Assembly: GCF_014268615.1 (NCBI RefSeq)
Contig: NZ_JABWQV010000001.1
Span: forward strand, 1 to 64,000
Direction of reading: 5' to 3'
Source: Pseudomonas tehranensis
GTDB taxonomy: Bacteria > Pseudomonadota > Gammaproteobacteria > Pseudomonadales > Pseudomonadaceae
Length of the DNA: 64,000 nt
Shown: positions 50,891 to 60,240 of the stretch, one piece after another
How positions within the stretch are numbered: position 1 is the first letter of the stretch
How the letters are laid out: every line of letters begins with the position of its first letter
The notes under the pieces: generated by a model
Told to the model about the DNA's origin: nothing
The model's database searches: none
What the model saw: the letters and a program-made list of their open reading frames with translations, nothing else
Position numbers and translations under genes: made by a program

Positions 50891-51670
50891 ATGGCGCACA
50901 AAAGTGAAGAGCTGATCATCGAGGCGCTGGATGTGCACAAATCTTTTGGCAACCTGCAGATCCTCAAAGGTATTTCCCTGCAAGTACGGCGCGGCGAAGT
51001 GGTGGTGCTGATCGGTGCCTCCGGCTCGGGCAAGACCACCTTTATCCGCTGCATCAATCTGCTGGAAGACATTCAGGGCGGGCGCATCCGCGTCAATGGC
51101 CGGGCCATGGGCTATCGCGAGCGGGCGGACGGCAGCCTGGTGCGTGAGTCGGAGCGCAACATCGCCCGCCAACGCCGGGACATCGGCATGGTGTTTCAGC
51201 GTTTCAACCTGTTCCCCCACATGACGGCCCTGGAGAACATCATCGAGGCGCCGATCCAGGTGCTCGGGATACCTCGCACCGAAGCGCTGGACCAGGCCCG
51301 CGTGTTGCTTGAGCGGGTCGGCCTGGCGGACAAGGCCAACCACTACCCGTCGATGCTCTCTGGCGGGCAACAGCAACGGGTGGCGATTGCCCGTGCCCTG
51401 GCGATGAAACCCCAGGCCATGCTGTTCGACGAACCCACCAGCGCCCTCGACCCGGAAACCGTTGGCGAGGTGCTGCAAGTGATGAAAGCGCTGGCAGAGG
51501 AGGGCATGACCATGGTGGTGGTCACCCATGAAATGGGCTTTGCCCGGGAAGTGGCTGACCGTGTGGTGGTGCTGGACCAAGGTGAGCTTATCGAACAAGG
51601 CCCGCCGGAGCAGATCTTCAGTCACCCCACGCACCCTCGAACCCGGGCTTTTCTCAGTCGCGTGTTATGA
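50891..51670 (+). CDS. Polar amino acid ABC transporter, ATP-binding protein
   Basis: The protein has 259 residues. Walker A is GASGSGKTT, the signature is LSGGQQQR, Walker B is [14 protein letters not shown] and the switch His is in [12 protein letters not shown]. It starts 2 bases after the permease stop, so translation is likely coupled. It powers the importer encoded by the two previous genes. Confidence 0.95.
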   Translation: MAHKSEELIIEALDVHKSFGNLQILKGISLQVRRGEVVVLIGASGSGKTTFIRCINLLEDIQGGRIRVNGRAMGYRERADGSLVRESERNIARQRRDIGMVFQRFNLFPHMTALENIIEAPIQVLGIPRTEALDQARVLLERVGLADKANHYPSMLSGGQQQRVAIARALAMKPQAMLFDEPTSALDPETVGEVLQVMKALAEEGMTMVVVTHEMGFAREVADRVVVLDQGELIEQGPPEQIFSHPTHPRTRAFLSRVL

Positions 51671-51746
51671 CCGTTCCAAGAGTGTTCGCCCTGAGCCCCG
51701 TCAATTGAGCCCCGCCAATGAATCCTTGTGTTGAAGAGTCTTTGCC

Positions 51747-53357
51747 ATGCTGAAATTTTCTGCTCACGAGTACCCTTACCCATCACAACGCCAGAGCGTT
51801 TTTGCCCGCCGGGGCATGGTCGCCGCTTCCCAGCCTTTGGCTGCCCAAGCGGGCATCGAGATCATGCAAAAGGGCGGCAATGCCATTGATGCCGCCATCG
51901 CCACCGCGGCGGCGCTGACGGTGGTGGAGCCCACGGGGTGCGGCATCGGCGGCGATGCTTTTGCCTTGGTCTGGTGCAAGGGCCAGTTACATGGCCTCAA
52001 CGGCAACGGCCATGCACCGGCGTCCCTGAGCATCGAGGCGGTCAAGGCGGCCGGCCATGAACAGATGCCGCTCTATGGCTGGACGCCGGTGACCGTCCCG
52101 GGTTGCCCGTCGGCCTGGGCCGAGTTGTCGCAACGCTTCGGCAAGCTGCCCTTTGCCGTGTTGCTGCAGCCAGCGATCAGCCTGGCGCGGGACGGTTTTG
52201 CGCTGTCGCCGGTGGTTGCCTATCAATGGCAGATCGCTTTGAACGAATTCACGCCTCATCGTGATCAGGTCCTGGATGCCTGGTTCCAGACCTTTCTGAT
52301 TGACGGTCGCGCGCCACGGGCCGGGGAGATTTTCCGCAACCCGGCCCAGGCCCGCACCCTCGAAGAGCTGGCCGCCACCCGCTGCGAAAGCCTGTATCGC
52401 GGCGCCTTGGCCGAACGCCTGGATGCCCACTCCCGGGCCAGCGGCGGCTACCTTCGCGCCACGGACCTGCAGGATTATCGCGCCCAATGGGTGGCACCGA
52501 TCCACGTCAATTACCGCGGTGTCGATGTCTGGGAAATCCCGCCGAGCGGCCAGGGCCTGGTGGCTTTGATGGCGCTGAAGATACTCGAAGGCTTCAGCTT
52601 CGATCACCGCGACAGCCAGCAGACCTGGCATCGCCAGTTGGAGGCCATGAAGCTGGCCTACAGCGATGGCTTGCACTACATCACCGATCCGGCGCATATG
52701 CGTGTGGCGGTGGCTGATCTGCTCAGCGATGACTACAGCACGCGTCGTCGCGCCCAGATCGGAGAACAGGCTCAACCTCCCGCACCCGGCGACCCTCACG
52801 CCAGCGGCACGGTGTACCTGGCGACCGCTGACGGGGAAGGCAACATGGTCTCGTTCATCCAGAGCAACTACCACGGATTTGGCTCCGGCGTGGTGCTGCC
52901 TGACAGCGGGATTGCCTTGCAGAATCGCGGACAGGAATTCAGCCTGGATCCGAGCCACGCCAATTGCCTGGTCCCGGGCAAGAAGACATTTCACACCATT
53001 ATCCCCGGCTTCCTCACCCAGAATGGCCAGGCCCTTGGCCCTTTCGGCGTGATGGGCGGCTACATGCAGCCCCAGGGCCATGTGCAGATGGTGATGAACC
53101 TGGTGGACTTCGGCCTGAACCCGCAAGCGGCGCTGGACGCTCCGCGCTGGCAGTGGCTGGGTGAGATGAAGGTGGGCATCGAGCAGGGTGCCTCCGGCGA
53201 CTTGGCCAATGCCTTGGCGCGGCGCGGTCATGAAGTGCAGATCGCCAGTGACCTGACTGATTACGGACGAGGCCAGATCATCCTCCGCGACCCGGTCAGC
53301 GGTGTCCTGTGTGGCGGCACCGAGCCGAGGGCGGATTCTCATATTGCGGTGTGGTAG
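51747..53357 (+). CDS. Gamma-glutamyltransferase-family Ntn-hydrolase without signal peptide
   Basis: The protein has 536 residues. The N-terminal GIEIMQKGGNAIDAAIATAAALTVVEPTGCGIGGDAF is family-typical. Autoprocessing and the nucleophile are expected at Thr355 (SGTVYLATADGEGN), followed by FGSGVVLPDSGIALQNRG and MGGYMQPQGH. Unlike secreted GGT it has no signal peptide, so it is probably cytosolic, as in the oxamate amidohydrolase (HpxW) group. It follows the ABC transporter by 76 bases and likely hydrolyses the imported compound, such as a gamma-glutamyl or other amide. Confidence 0.88.
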   Translation: MLKFSAHEYPYPSQRQSVFARRGMVAASQPLAAQAGIEIMQKGGNAIDAAIATAAALTVVEPTGCGIGGDAFALVWCKGQLHGLNGNGHAPASLSIEAVKAAGHEQMPLYGWTPVTVPGCPSAWAELSQRFGKLPFAVLLQPAISLARDGFALSPVVAYQWQIALNEFTPHRDQVLDAWFQTFLIDGRAPRAGEIFRNPAQARTLEELAATRCESLYRGALAERLDAHSRASGGYLRATDLQDYRAQWVAPIHVNYRGVDVWEIPPSGQGLVALMALKILEGFSFDHRDSQQTWHRQLEAMKLAYSDGLHYITDPAHMRVAVADLLSDDYSTRRRAQIGEQAQPPAPGDPHASGTVYLATADGEGNMVSFIQSNYHGFGSGVVLPDSGIALQNRGQEFSLDPSHANCLVPGKKTFHTIIPGFLTQNGQALGPFGVMGGYMQPQGHVQMVMNLVDFGLNPQAALDAPRWQWLGEMKVGIEQGASGDLANALARRGHEVQIASDLTDYGRGQIILRDPVSGVLCGGTEPRADSHIAVW

Positions 53358-53617
53358 GCACGACTGCGCTATACGGAACCCCTCATGAGCGGGCCGCGCT
53401 CGTAGGGATTCTCGGTGGCAGATGGCTGGGATAACCTGGATGACGAGCGCCGCCGCAGGCACCACCCCACGACCGATGAACACACATTGCGTCGTGATAG
53501 CACTCAAGTGAATAAAACGATTGAAAAAACCCTCCGGACGCTATACACCGAAGGCTCACTGGCATATTGCCCGGCAATCAGTTATTCAATCTCGCCATTG
53601 CGGCGCAGGGAGCGCTG
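53358..53617. other. Intergenic region between the GGT homologue and the GGDEF-EAL gene
   Basis: No gene is supported in these 260 bases. A 5-bp stem (GAGCG/CGCTC at 53387-53401) is a weak terminator candidate for the transporter operon. The remainder should carry the promoter of the downstream signalling gene, but I see no convincing -35/-10 pair. Confidence 0.3.
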
Positions 53618-56512
53618 ATGAGTTTTCGCCCATTGAGCGATCCCCCGCAGCAATCGAATCATTGCGGTGTGGCAACTCACCCGCAAGAAAACCCGGATGC
53701 GGCCGGCATGGCATACGTTGGCAACGAAGACGCGATCGAACAATTGCTGGAATCAGCGCGCACCTGGGCCCACACCACCCAGTGGGTGGTTTATCGCGCC
53801 GGTGAACAACTGCATCGGGTGGGGCAGGGCGACCCTCGAGCGCAGTGGCCGGCCAGCGTTGCGAACGAAGAGTTCGAGCGCTTTTGCCGGACCCAACGAT
53901 TGTGCCGCTGGCCGACCGGTCGGGGCGAAAATGTGCTGGGTTGGCTACTGGCGCCAGTCAGCGCTGCCCAAGAGCCAGCCTTCGCCGAGTTTGCCCTGCG
54001 TTTGGGTATCCAGATACAGACCAATACCCTGGCCCGCGCCCAGATTACTCAGCGTGTGCTGTATGAAATTACCTACCTGGCCAGTTCCACCCGCGACCGC
54101 TCCGTGTTCCTGGTGGGGGTTCACCGGTTGCTCGCCAGCCTGATCGATGCCGAGAACTTTTATCTCGCGCTGTATGACCCCCACAGCGGAAAGATCGACT
54201 ACCCGTATTACGTCGACATCATCGATGTCGATGCCGTGGAGGCCCAACACTACGAATACCTTGATCCTTCGCATCTGTCGTTGACCGGCCAGGTGTTGAC
54301 CTCGGGTCAGCCGTTGCTGATCGACGCCGCGGGTATTTGCGCCGCTCAGGCTGAGGGCCGTTTCTATTGCGTGGGTGATCGTCCCGAATTCTGGATGGGG
54401 GCTCCGCTGAAAAATGCCTCCGATGAAGTGTTTGGCATGCTTGCCATGCAGGTCTACGACGTTGCACGCACCTACAGCGCCGAAGACCGCGCGCTGTTTC
54501 TGGTGGTGGCCCGGCACGTGGCCATGGCGCTGGACCGGATTCTGCACCGTGAGGGCATGGAAGAGACGGTGATGCGTCGCACGCTGGAGCTGTCGGCAGT
54601 CAACGCCGCGTTGAGACAGGAAGTGGCGGACCGCGAGCGCGCCGAGCACCTGCAGAGCGCGCTGTTCCAGATTGCAGAACTGTCGAGCCAGCCTGGGGAC
54701 ATGGCGGAGCTGTTCCAAACCTTGCATGGCATTGTCGGTGATTTGCTGTCCGCGCAGAACTTCTACATCGCGCTGTTCGACGACGCGATCGATGAAGTGA
54801 CCTTTCCGTATTATGTCGATGAGCGCAGAACCACTCTGCCGGCGGCACGACGTGGGTGCCGGGGGCTGACGGAGTACGTTATCCGCCAGCGCCGTCCTTG
54901 CCTGATTGACCCTTTTGACGCGGATCGGTTGTCTGCGCAAGGTGAACTCGAAGTGGCCTACGAGTCGGTCCGATTCCATTCCTGGCTGGGCATTCCGTTG
55001 TTCGATGGCGATGTGGTACGGGGTGTGCTGGCGGTGCAAAGCTATACCGCCCAAGTGCGCTACACCCTGCGCGACCAAGAACTGCTGACGTTCGTGTCAC
55101 GGCACATTGATACGGCATTGTCGCGCCGTACCGCCGCAGAGGCGATCCATGCCGCTAACCTCAGGCTCGAAGCCAGGGTACAGGACCGCACCCGTGAGCT
55201 CGATCACGCCAACGCCAAGCTGCAACACGAAAACGCCCACGATGCGCTGACTGGGCTGCCGAATCGCACCTACCTGCAGCAGCGCCTCAATCTGGCCTGG
55301 GCGCGGTTCGAGAGCGACGGCGGGCAATTGTCGGTGATGTTCATCGACCTCGACCGTTTCAAGATGGTCAACGACAGCTTCGGCCACCATTTTGGCGATT
55401 TGCTGTTGATGCAGGCCGCCCACCGCTTGCGCAGTTGCCTGCGAGACACCGACATGCTGGCCCGCCTGGGGGGCGATGAGTTTGCAGTGCTGGCGCCCGA
55501 GGCGACACTGGCGGCGGTGATCGAAATCGCCGAGCGGATTCTGTCGGTGTTCGACCTGCCGTTTTTCATCAATGACCACGAAGTTTTTTCGTCCTGCAGC
55601 ATCGGTATTGTCAGCGCCGACAGTCAGTTCCACCACGAACCCGCTGACTTGCTGCGCGATGCCGATGCGGCGATGTACCGGGTCAAGAGTGCCGGGCGCG
55701 ACAGTTACGCAGTGTTCAACCAGGAAGTGCGTCGCGAGGTCTCGGACCAGGTCGAGCGCGAAGCGGCCCTGCGCAATGCGCTCAAGCGTACCGACGAACT
55801 GTTGCCATATTTTCAGCCGATTGTCAGCGTAGAAAGCGGTGAGCTGGTGGCCCTTGAAGCGCTGATCCGCTGGCATCAACCGGGCGGCCGGATCATCGCG
55901 CCGGGCGAGTTTCTGCCCGATGTCGAGGGGTTGCGTCTGATCGGTCGACTGGATCTGTACATGCTCACCAGCATCGTAGCGATCCTCGCACAACCGCAAC
56001 ACGCCAATTGGCCCCCGGTGCATGTCAATTGCTCCAGCTACAGCATGACGCGTCCGGACTTTGCCGATGATGTGCTGGCACTGTTGGCCCGCTACAACGT
56101 CGCGCCCTCGCGGATCTGCCTGGAGTTGACCGAAGGTGCGCTGGTGGCCGAGCCCGCCATTGCCCGACTGACCATGCAGCAATTGGCCGACAACGGCATG
56201 TCGGTGGTGCTCGATGACTTTGGCGCAGGATTTTCCTCCCTGAGCTATGTGCATCAATACCGTTTCAGCGGTTTGAAGATCGACAAGTCGTTCATTTTCG
56301 AGCTGACCAGCAGCCCTCGTAGCCGGGCGATCGTCCGGGCGATCGTGCGTATGGCCGAATCACTGGACCTCAGCGTGGTGGCCGAAGGTGTCGAAGATGA
56401 AGAGACGCTGCTCTTGCTGCGGGAGATGGGGGCAGGGCAGGCCCAAGGTTATTATTTTGCCAAGCCGATGGGGCTGCAGGCATTGCTGGCGACTTCGTTG
56501 GTCGGTGGCTAG
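53618..56512 (+). CDS. GAF-GAF-GGDEF-EAL cyclic-di-GMP signalling protein
   Basis: The protein has 964 residues. The N-terminal about 140 residues are unassigned. Two GAF domains lie at about 150-310 (SVFLVGVHRLLASLIDAENFYLALYDPH) and 355-515 (LFQTLHGIVGDLLSAQNFYIALFDD), with coiled-coil linkers after each. A GGDEF domain follows (RLGGDEFAVL, motif near 618, intact) and then an EAL domain (EALIRWHQ, motif near 747; CLELTEGAL; VLDDFGAGFSSL). Both catalytic motifs look active, so it may both make and degrade c-di-GMP in response to a cytosolic ligand. There is no membrane segment. I chose the ATG at 53618 because GCAGGGAG lies before it; the upstream TTG is less likely. Confidence 0.93.
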   Translation: MSFRPLSDPPQQSNHCGVATHPQENPDAAGMAYVGNEDAIEQLLESARTWAHTTQWVVYRAGEQLHRVGQGDPRAQWPASVANEEFERFCRTQRLCRWPTGRGENVLGWLLAPVSAAQEPAFAEFALRLGIQIQTNTLARAQITQRVLYEITYLASSTRDRSVFLVGVHRLLASLIDAENFYLALYDPHSGKIDYPYYVDIIDVDAVEAQHYEYLDPSHLSLTGQVLTSGQPLLIDAAGICAAQAEGRFYCVGDRPEFWMGAPLKNASDEVFGMLAMQVYDVARTYSAEDRALFLVVARHVAMALDRILHREGMEETVMRRTLELSAVNAALRQEVADRERAEHLQSALFQIAELSSQPGDMAELFQTLHGIVGDLLSAQNFYIALFDDAIDEVTFPYYVDERRTTLPAARRGCRGLTEYVIRQRRPCLIDPFDADRLSAQGELEVAYESVRFHSWLGIPLFDGDVVRGVLAVQSYTAQVRYTLRDQELLTFVSRHIDTALSRRTAAEAIHAANLRLEARVQDRTRELDHANAKLQHENAHDALTGLPNRTYLQQRLNLAWARFESDGGQLSVMFIDLDRFKMVNDSFGHHFGDLLLMQAAHRLRSCLRDTDMLARLGGDEFAVLAPEATLAAVIEIAERILSVFDLPFFINDHEVFSSCSIGIVSADSQFHHEPADLLRDADAAMYRVKSAGRDSYAVFNQEVRREVSDQVEREAALRNALKRTDELLPYFQPIVSVESGELVALEALIRWHQPGGRIIAPGEFLPDVEGLRLIGRLDLYMLTSIVAILAQPQHANWPPVHVNCSSYSMTRPDFADDVLALLARYNVAPSRICLELTEGALVAEPAIARLTMQQLADNGMSVVLDDFGAGFSSLSYVHQYRFSGLKIDKSFIFELTSSPRSRAIVRAIVRMAESLDLSVVAEGVEDEETLLLLREMGAGQAQGYYFAKPMGLQALLATSLVGG

Positions 56513-56570
56513 GTGCATAGGGACCTGCCGTTCGTTCTCCCTTCAATTGCCTCTGAATGTTTGAAGAAAA

Positions 56571-56600
56571 GCCGCGATCACTGGACGCGGCTCGATTTTT
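56571..56600 (+). terminator. Rho-independent terminator after the GGDEF-EAL gene
   Basis: GCCGCG and CGCGGC form a 6-bp stem with a 9-base loop, followed by TCGATTTTT, 58 bases after the stop codon. Confidence 0.75.
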
Positions 56601-56625
56601 ATTGCGCCGATCAAACCTGAGGCTG

Positions 56626-57252
56626 CTACTTCTGCCTGAGGGCGGCGATGGACAGTCCTGACACGATGAAGGTCAATCCCGCCCCGAGGTTCAGTCCGTT
56701 GGTAAGGCGTGGGCGTTGACAGATGTATTGCGACAGGCGCGTGGCGAAGATCCCCATCAACGAGAACCCCACGGCCGTCAGCAGGGCGAACCAGAACCCG
56801 TAGACCAACATCTGTACGGTGACCGAGCCGAGCGCGGGGTTGATGAATTGAGGGATGAACGCCAGGACGAACAACCCGGGTTTGGGATTTAACGCCGCCG
56901 AAAGAAAGCCGGTAAGCAAAATGCTTCGCAGTGGCTGTCGTGCGGCGGGCGCGAAGGTTATCAGGCTTCTGGAGCGCAGCACCTTGATCCCGAGCCAGAC
57001 CAGATAGGCCGCCCCTACCAATTTGACGACCCAGAAGGCAACCGTCGAGGTCTGGATCAACAGCGTCAGCCCGAGCGAAGCGGTGGTGACGTGAAACAAA
57101 ATGCCCAGCCCAGACGACAGGCCGGACACGATGGCGGCCAGGCGACCCTGGCTCAGCCCCCGTCCTATGGCCAGCAGATTGTCAGGACCGGGTGACAAGA
57201 CCAGCAGCACGCAGGCTGCGGTGTAGGTGAACCAGATATCCATCGGAAACAC
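56626..57252 (-). CDS. LysE/RhtB-family amino acid exporter
   Basis: The protein has 208 residues and about six membrane helices. The N-terminus has LLVLSPGPDNLLAIGRGLSQGR, the classical LysE/RhtB motif. I chose the GTG at 57252 because AGGGAG lies 7 bases upstream. An ATG three codons later is the alternative. Such proteins export amino acids such as homoserine, threonine or lysine and relieve excess cytoplasmic pools. It is divergent from the DJ-1/PfpI gene. Confidence 0.92.
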   Translation of the reverse strand: MFPMDIWFTYTAACVLLVLSPGPDNLLAIGRGLSQGRLAAIVSGLSSGLGILFHVTTASLGLTLLIQTSTVAFWVVKLVGAAYLVWLGIKVLRSRSLITFAPAARQPLRSILLTGFLSAALNPKPGLFVLAFIPQFINPALGSVTVQMLVYGFWFALLTAVGFSLMGIFATRLSQYICQRPRLTNGLNLGAGLTFIVSGLSIAALRQK

Positions 57253-57556
57253 GGTGAAGCTCCCTGTGAGGTATGAATGGGGTCAACGGATGATGCCCGC
57301 GAGGCTGTCCTGGATTGTGGCGCTGGCAGAGACAAGACCAAGGTCTTTCATTTCTAGCAGCGGTGAACCGGTTCGGCAACTCAATAACGGGCCCCGAACT
57401 CCTCGGCAGCGGGGCTGATTGGGGCGAGTAACGCTGGGATTAACGACCGTTTCATAAGGATTCGCTTCACCCACTTGAACGTCTACTACCACGCGGCCTC
57501 TGACGTAATGCAGGGCGAACATACGCCGCTCATTCCGTCTTGGAGGATAGGTTTAC
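57253..57556. other. Divergent intergenic region, LysE exporter / DJ-1 gene
   Basis: These 304 bases contain no supported gene. Both promoters must lie here. The only strong element I see is the TTGGAGGATAGG ribosome site just before 57557. Confidence 0.3.
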
Positions 57557-58249
57557 ATGAACATTCTAATGGTCCTGACGTCCCACGATCAGTTGGGTGA
57601 CACCGGCAAGAAAACGGGGTTTTGGCTGGAAGAATTCGCCGCGCCCTATTACGTGTTTGTCGACGCCAACGTGACGGTTACGCTCGCCTCACCAAAGGGA
57701 GGGCAACCGCCGCTGGACCCCAAGAGCGACGAGGAACAGGCCCAGACGGATGCCACTCGCCGCTTCAGCGCCGATACCCGGGCCCAGGCAGCGTTGGCCG
57801 ACACGGTGCCGCTGGGCGAAATTGACCCCTACGACTTCGATGCGGTGTTCTACCCCGGAGGCCATGGGCCGCTGTGGGATCTGGCCGAGGACACTGATTC
57901 CAAGACCCTTCTCGAAGCCTTTTACGCCGCGAATAAACCCATCGCGGCCGTCTGTCACGCGCCAGGGGTGCTCAAGAACGTCAACGCGCCGGATGGCCAT
58001 CCAGTGGTCAAGGGCAAGAAAGTGACCGGGTTCACCAACTCTGAAGAAGAGGCCGTGGGATTGACCCAGGTGGTGCCATTTCTGGTGGAGGACATGCTCA
58101 AAGCCAGAGGTGGCGAGTATTCAAAGGCGGCAGACTGGGCGAGTTACGTGGTCGAGGATGGCCATCTGATCACCGGCCAGAACCCGGCTTCTTCCGAAGC
58201 CGCCGCCAACGCGCTGCTCAAGCGCTTGCAGCAAGAGCAGAAGGCTTGA
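57557..58249 (+). CDS. DJ-1/PfpI family, type 1 glutamine amidotransferase-like protein
   Basis: The protein has 230 residues. The nucleophile elbow is AAVCHAPGVL, a Glu lies in the early strand region (FWLEEFAAPYY) and FYPGGHGPLWDL forms the oxyanion side. This size and motif set matches the Hsp31-like or ThiJ/PfpI class, which act as glyoxalase III, deglycase or stress chaperones. It sits alone between convergent and divergent genes with TTGGAGG before its ATG. The physiological role is not clear from context. Confidence 0.88.
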   Translation: MNILMVLTSHDQLGDTGKKTGFWLEEFAAPYYVFVDANVTVTLASPKGGQPPLDPKSDEEQAQTDATRRFSADTRAQAALADTVPLGEIDPYDFDAVFYPGGHGPLWDLAEDTDSKTLLEAFYAANKPIAAVCHAPGVLKNVNAPDGHPVVKGKKVTGFTNSEEEAVGLTQVVPFLVEDMLKARGGEYSKAADWASYVVEDGHLITGQNPASSEAAANALLKRLQQEQKA

Positions 58250-58282
58250 GTCAGCTCAAACAAGGGCCGGATCGCAACCGAC

Positions 58283-58304
58283 GCGTCGGCCTTGAGGCCG
58301 TCGC
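58283..58304. terminator. Hairpin between convergent DJ-1 and LysR genes
   Basis: GCGTCGGCC and GGCCGTCGC pair (one T-T mismatch) around a TTGA loop, midway between the stops at 58249 and 58360. There is no T-run. It is a possible bidirectional terminator. Confidence 0.4.
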
Positions 58305-58359
58305 GCGTTCACCTCGCAAGGGCGCATGCCGTTATGTTCGAATGCACAGTCGCGGACAA

Positions 58360-59256
58360 TCAATGAGACTCGCGCAAGACCTCGATGAAGGCCTGCAAGC
58401 CTGAGGGGATATAGCGGTGCCCCGGATAATACAGAAAAAGCCCAGGAATCCTGGGGCACCAATCCGCCAGGACCTCGACCAGACGAGCGTCTGCCAAAGG
58501 TTGCGATACCGTATGCTCTGGAATGTAAGCAATGCCGAGCCCGGAAATGGCGGCGTCGACCATGATTTCGGCATTATCGAGGGTTAGCTGCCCTTTGGGC
58601 TCGATGACCAAGGATTGGCCGTTCTTGGAGAATTCCCATCTATAAGGTTTACCACTGGGCATCCGGATGCAGATGCATTGATGTCCTGGCAGATCATCCG
58701 GCGTAAGAGGGGCAGGATGAGTCTTCAGGTACTGGGGTGACGCCACAGTAATAAATCGCGTATCGGTTCCTATCGGCACGGCGATCATGTCTTGGGGGAT
58801 CGCTTCACCTAAACGGATACCGGCGTCGAAGCCCTCGGCCACGATATCGATCAGACGGCCCTCGGTCACGAGGTCAACCGACATCTGGGGGAAACGTTCC
58901 AGGAATATCGGCAGGGCAGCTTTCATCAAAACGCGCGCGGCCTGTTCGCTGGCATTGATCCGTAAAGTGCCGCTGGGAAGATCCCGGTATTCATTGACTT
59001 CCTCAATCGCCAGCTCGAATTCGCGCAACACAGGCGCCAGTCGTCTTAGCAGACGCTCTCCCGCTGCCGTCGGTGAAACGCTGCGCGTGGTGCGGTGCAG
59101 CAAACGCACCCCAAGACCGGCCTCCAGCGTTTTCATCATATGACTCAGGGTAGAGGCTGACAGGCCCAACTCATCGGCCGCTTTACGAAAGCTGCGATGA
59201 GCAACGATGCGGGTCAGTGCCCGTAAATCGGCAAGCGAAAGGGGCAATTGATTCAT
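58360..59256 (-). CDS. LysR-family transcriptional regulator
   Basis: The protein has 298 residues. The N-terminal HTH reads FRKAADELGLSASTLSHMMKTLEAGLGVRLLHRTTRSV, typical of the LysR subgroup that often controls an adjacent oxidoreductase. The substrate domain follows. It is divergent from the SDR at 59368, with 111 bases between, and probably regulates it. Confidence 0.92.
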   Translation of the reverse strand: MNQLPLSLADLRALTRIVAHRSFRKAADELGLSASTLSHMMKTLEAGLGVRLLHRTTRSVSPTAAGERLLRRLAPVLREFELAIEEVNEYRDLPSGTLRINASEQAARVLMKAALPIFLERFPQMSVDLVTEGRLIDIVAEGFDAGIRLGEAIPQDMIAVPIGTDTRFITVASPQYLKTHPAPLTPDDLPGHQCICIRMPSGKPYRWEFSKNGQSLVIEPKGQLTLDNAEIMVDAAISGLGIAYIPEHTVSQPLADARLVEVLADWCPRIPGLFLYYPGHRYIPSGLQAFIEVLRESH

Positions 59257-59367
59257 GGCTATATTTCATTAGCTCATCCGAATTCTGCCCCATAGTAGCA
59301 GCAGTCCGGCTGACGTAGTTTGGTCTCACATCGATGGCAACTCACCCTTCATTCGGAGATCAAGCAC

Positions 59368-60195
59368 ATGAGCAAAACCTGGTTAGTGACTGGAAGTTCC
59401 TCCGGCATCGGTCTGGCGGTGGTCGAACAATTGCTGGCGCGGGGGGACCGTGTGGCGGCCACTTTGCGTAAGCCTCAGGCCTTGAGTCACTTGAAGACAC
59501 GCTACGGCGAGCAACTGTGGACAGCGATGCTCGATGTAAATGACACAGCGGCGATCCGCGCTGTGGTTCATCAGGCCTTCACCGAGCTAGGACGTATTGA
59601 CGTGGTGGTGAGCAGTGCGGGCTACGCGTTGTTTGGTGCGGCGGAGGAGGTCAGCGATGAACAGATCGACCAGCAGTTGCAAACGAATCTGCTCGGTTCT
59701 ATTCAACTCATCCGTGCCTGCCTACCGTTTCTGCGCAAACAGGGGGGCGGTCGAATTCTTCAAGTGTCCTCGGAGGGCGGGCAGCTCGCTTACCCGAACT
59801 TCAGCCTTTACCACGCAAGCAAATGGGCCATTGAGGGATTCGTTGAGTCGGTCGCTCTGGAGGTTGCGCCTTTTGGGATCGAGTTCACCCTGGTAGAGCC
59901 GGGCCCGACACGAACTAATTTCGGCGCCGCGCTGGTTCGTCCGCCCGCGATGGCTGAGTACGAGCAAACGCCTGCCGGTGAAGTGCGTAAAGCAATCGCC
60001 GAGGGTACTTTCCCGCTTACCGGAGACCCGCAGAAAGTGGCCAGGATCATGCTCGAGATTGTCGATGTCGATCCCGCACCCAGGCGTCTACTGCTAGGCA
60101 GCGGGGCTTACGAGCGTGTTCGCAATGCCCTGGTCCAACGGCTGGCTGAGCTGGAGCAATATCAAGCGCTTGCAATGAGCACGGAGGTTGACTGA
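59368..60195 (+). CDS. SDR-family NAD(P)-dependent oxidoreductase
   Basis: The protein has 275 residues. It has TGSSSGIG, the catalytic Ser in VSSEGG and the YHASK catalytic pair. The C-terminal EPGPTRTNF is common in the group of stand-alone reductases paired with LysR genes. I chose the ATG at 59368 because GGAG lies upstream. It reduces or oxidises an unknown carbonyl or alcohol. Confidence 0.9.
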   Translation: MSKTWLVTGSSSGIGLAVVEQLLARGDRVAATLRKPQALSHLKTRYGEQLWTAMLDVNDTAAIRAVVHQAFTELGRIDVVVSSAGYALFGAAEEVSDEQIDQQLQTNLLGSIQLIRACLPFLRKQGGGRILQVSSEGGQLAYPNFSLYHASKWAIEGFVESVALEVAPFGIEFTLVEPGPTRTNFGAALVRPPAMAEYEQTPAGEVRKAIAEGTFPLTGDPQKVARIMLEIVDVDPAPRRLLLGSGAYERVRNALVQRLAELEQYQALAMSTEVD

Positions 60196-60240
60196 GATCG
60201 GCCCGTTTCTCATCCAGTCCTGATCATGGACCCCGAAAAA

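Noticed and set aside
53422-53436. TGGGATAAC upstream of the GGDEF-EAL gene as another copy of the permease element
   Set aside because: Only the TGGGATA core matches, flanks differ, and the gene is not a permease. Probably chance.
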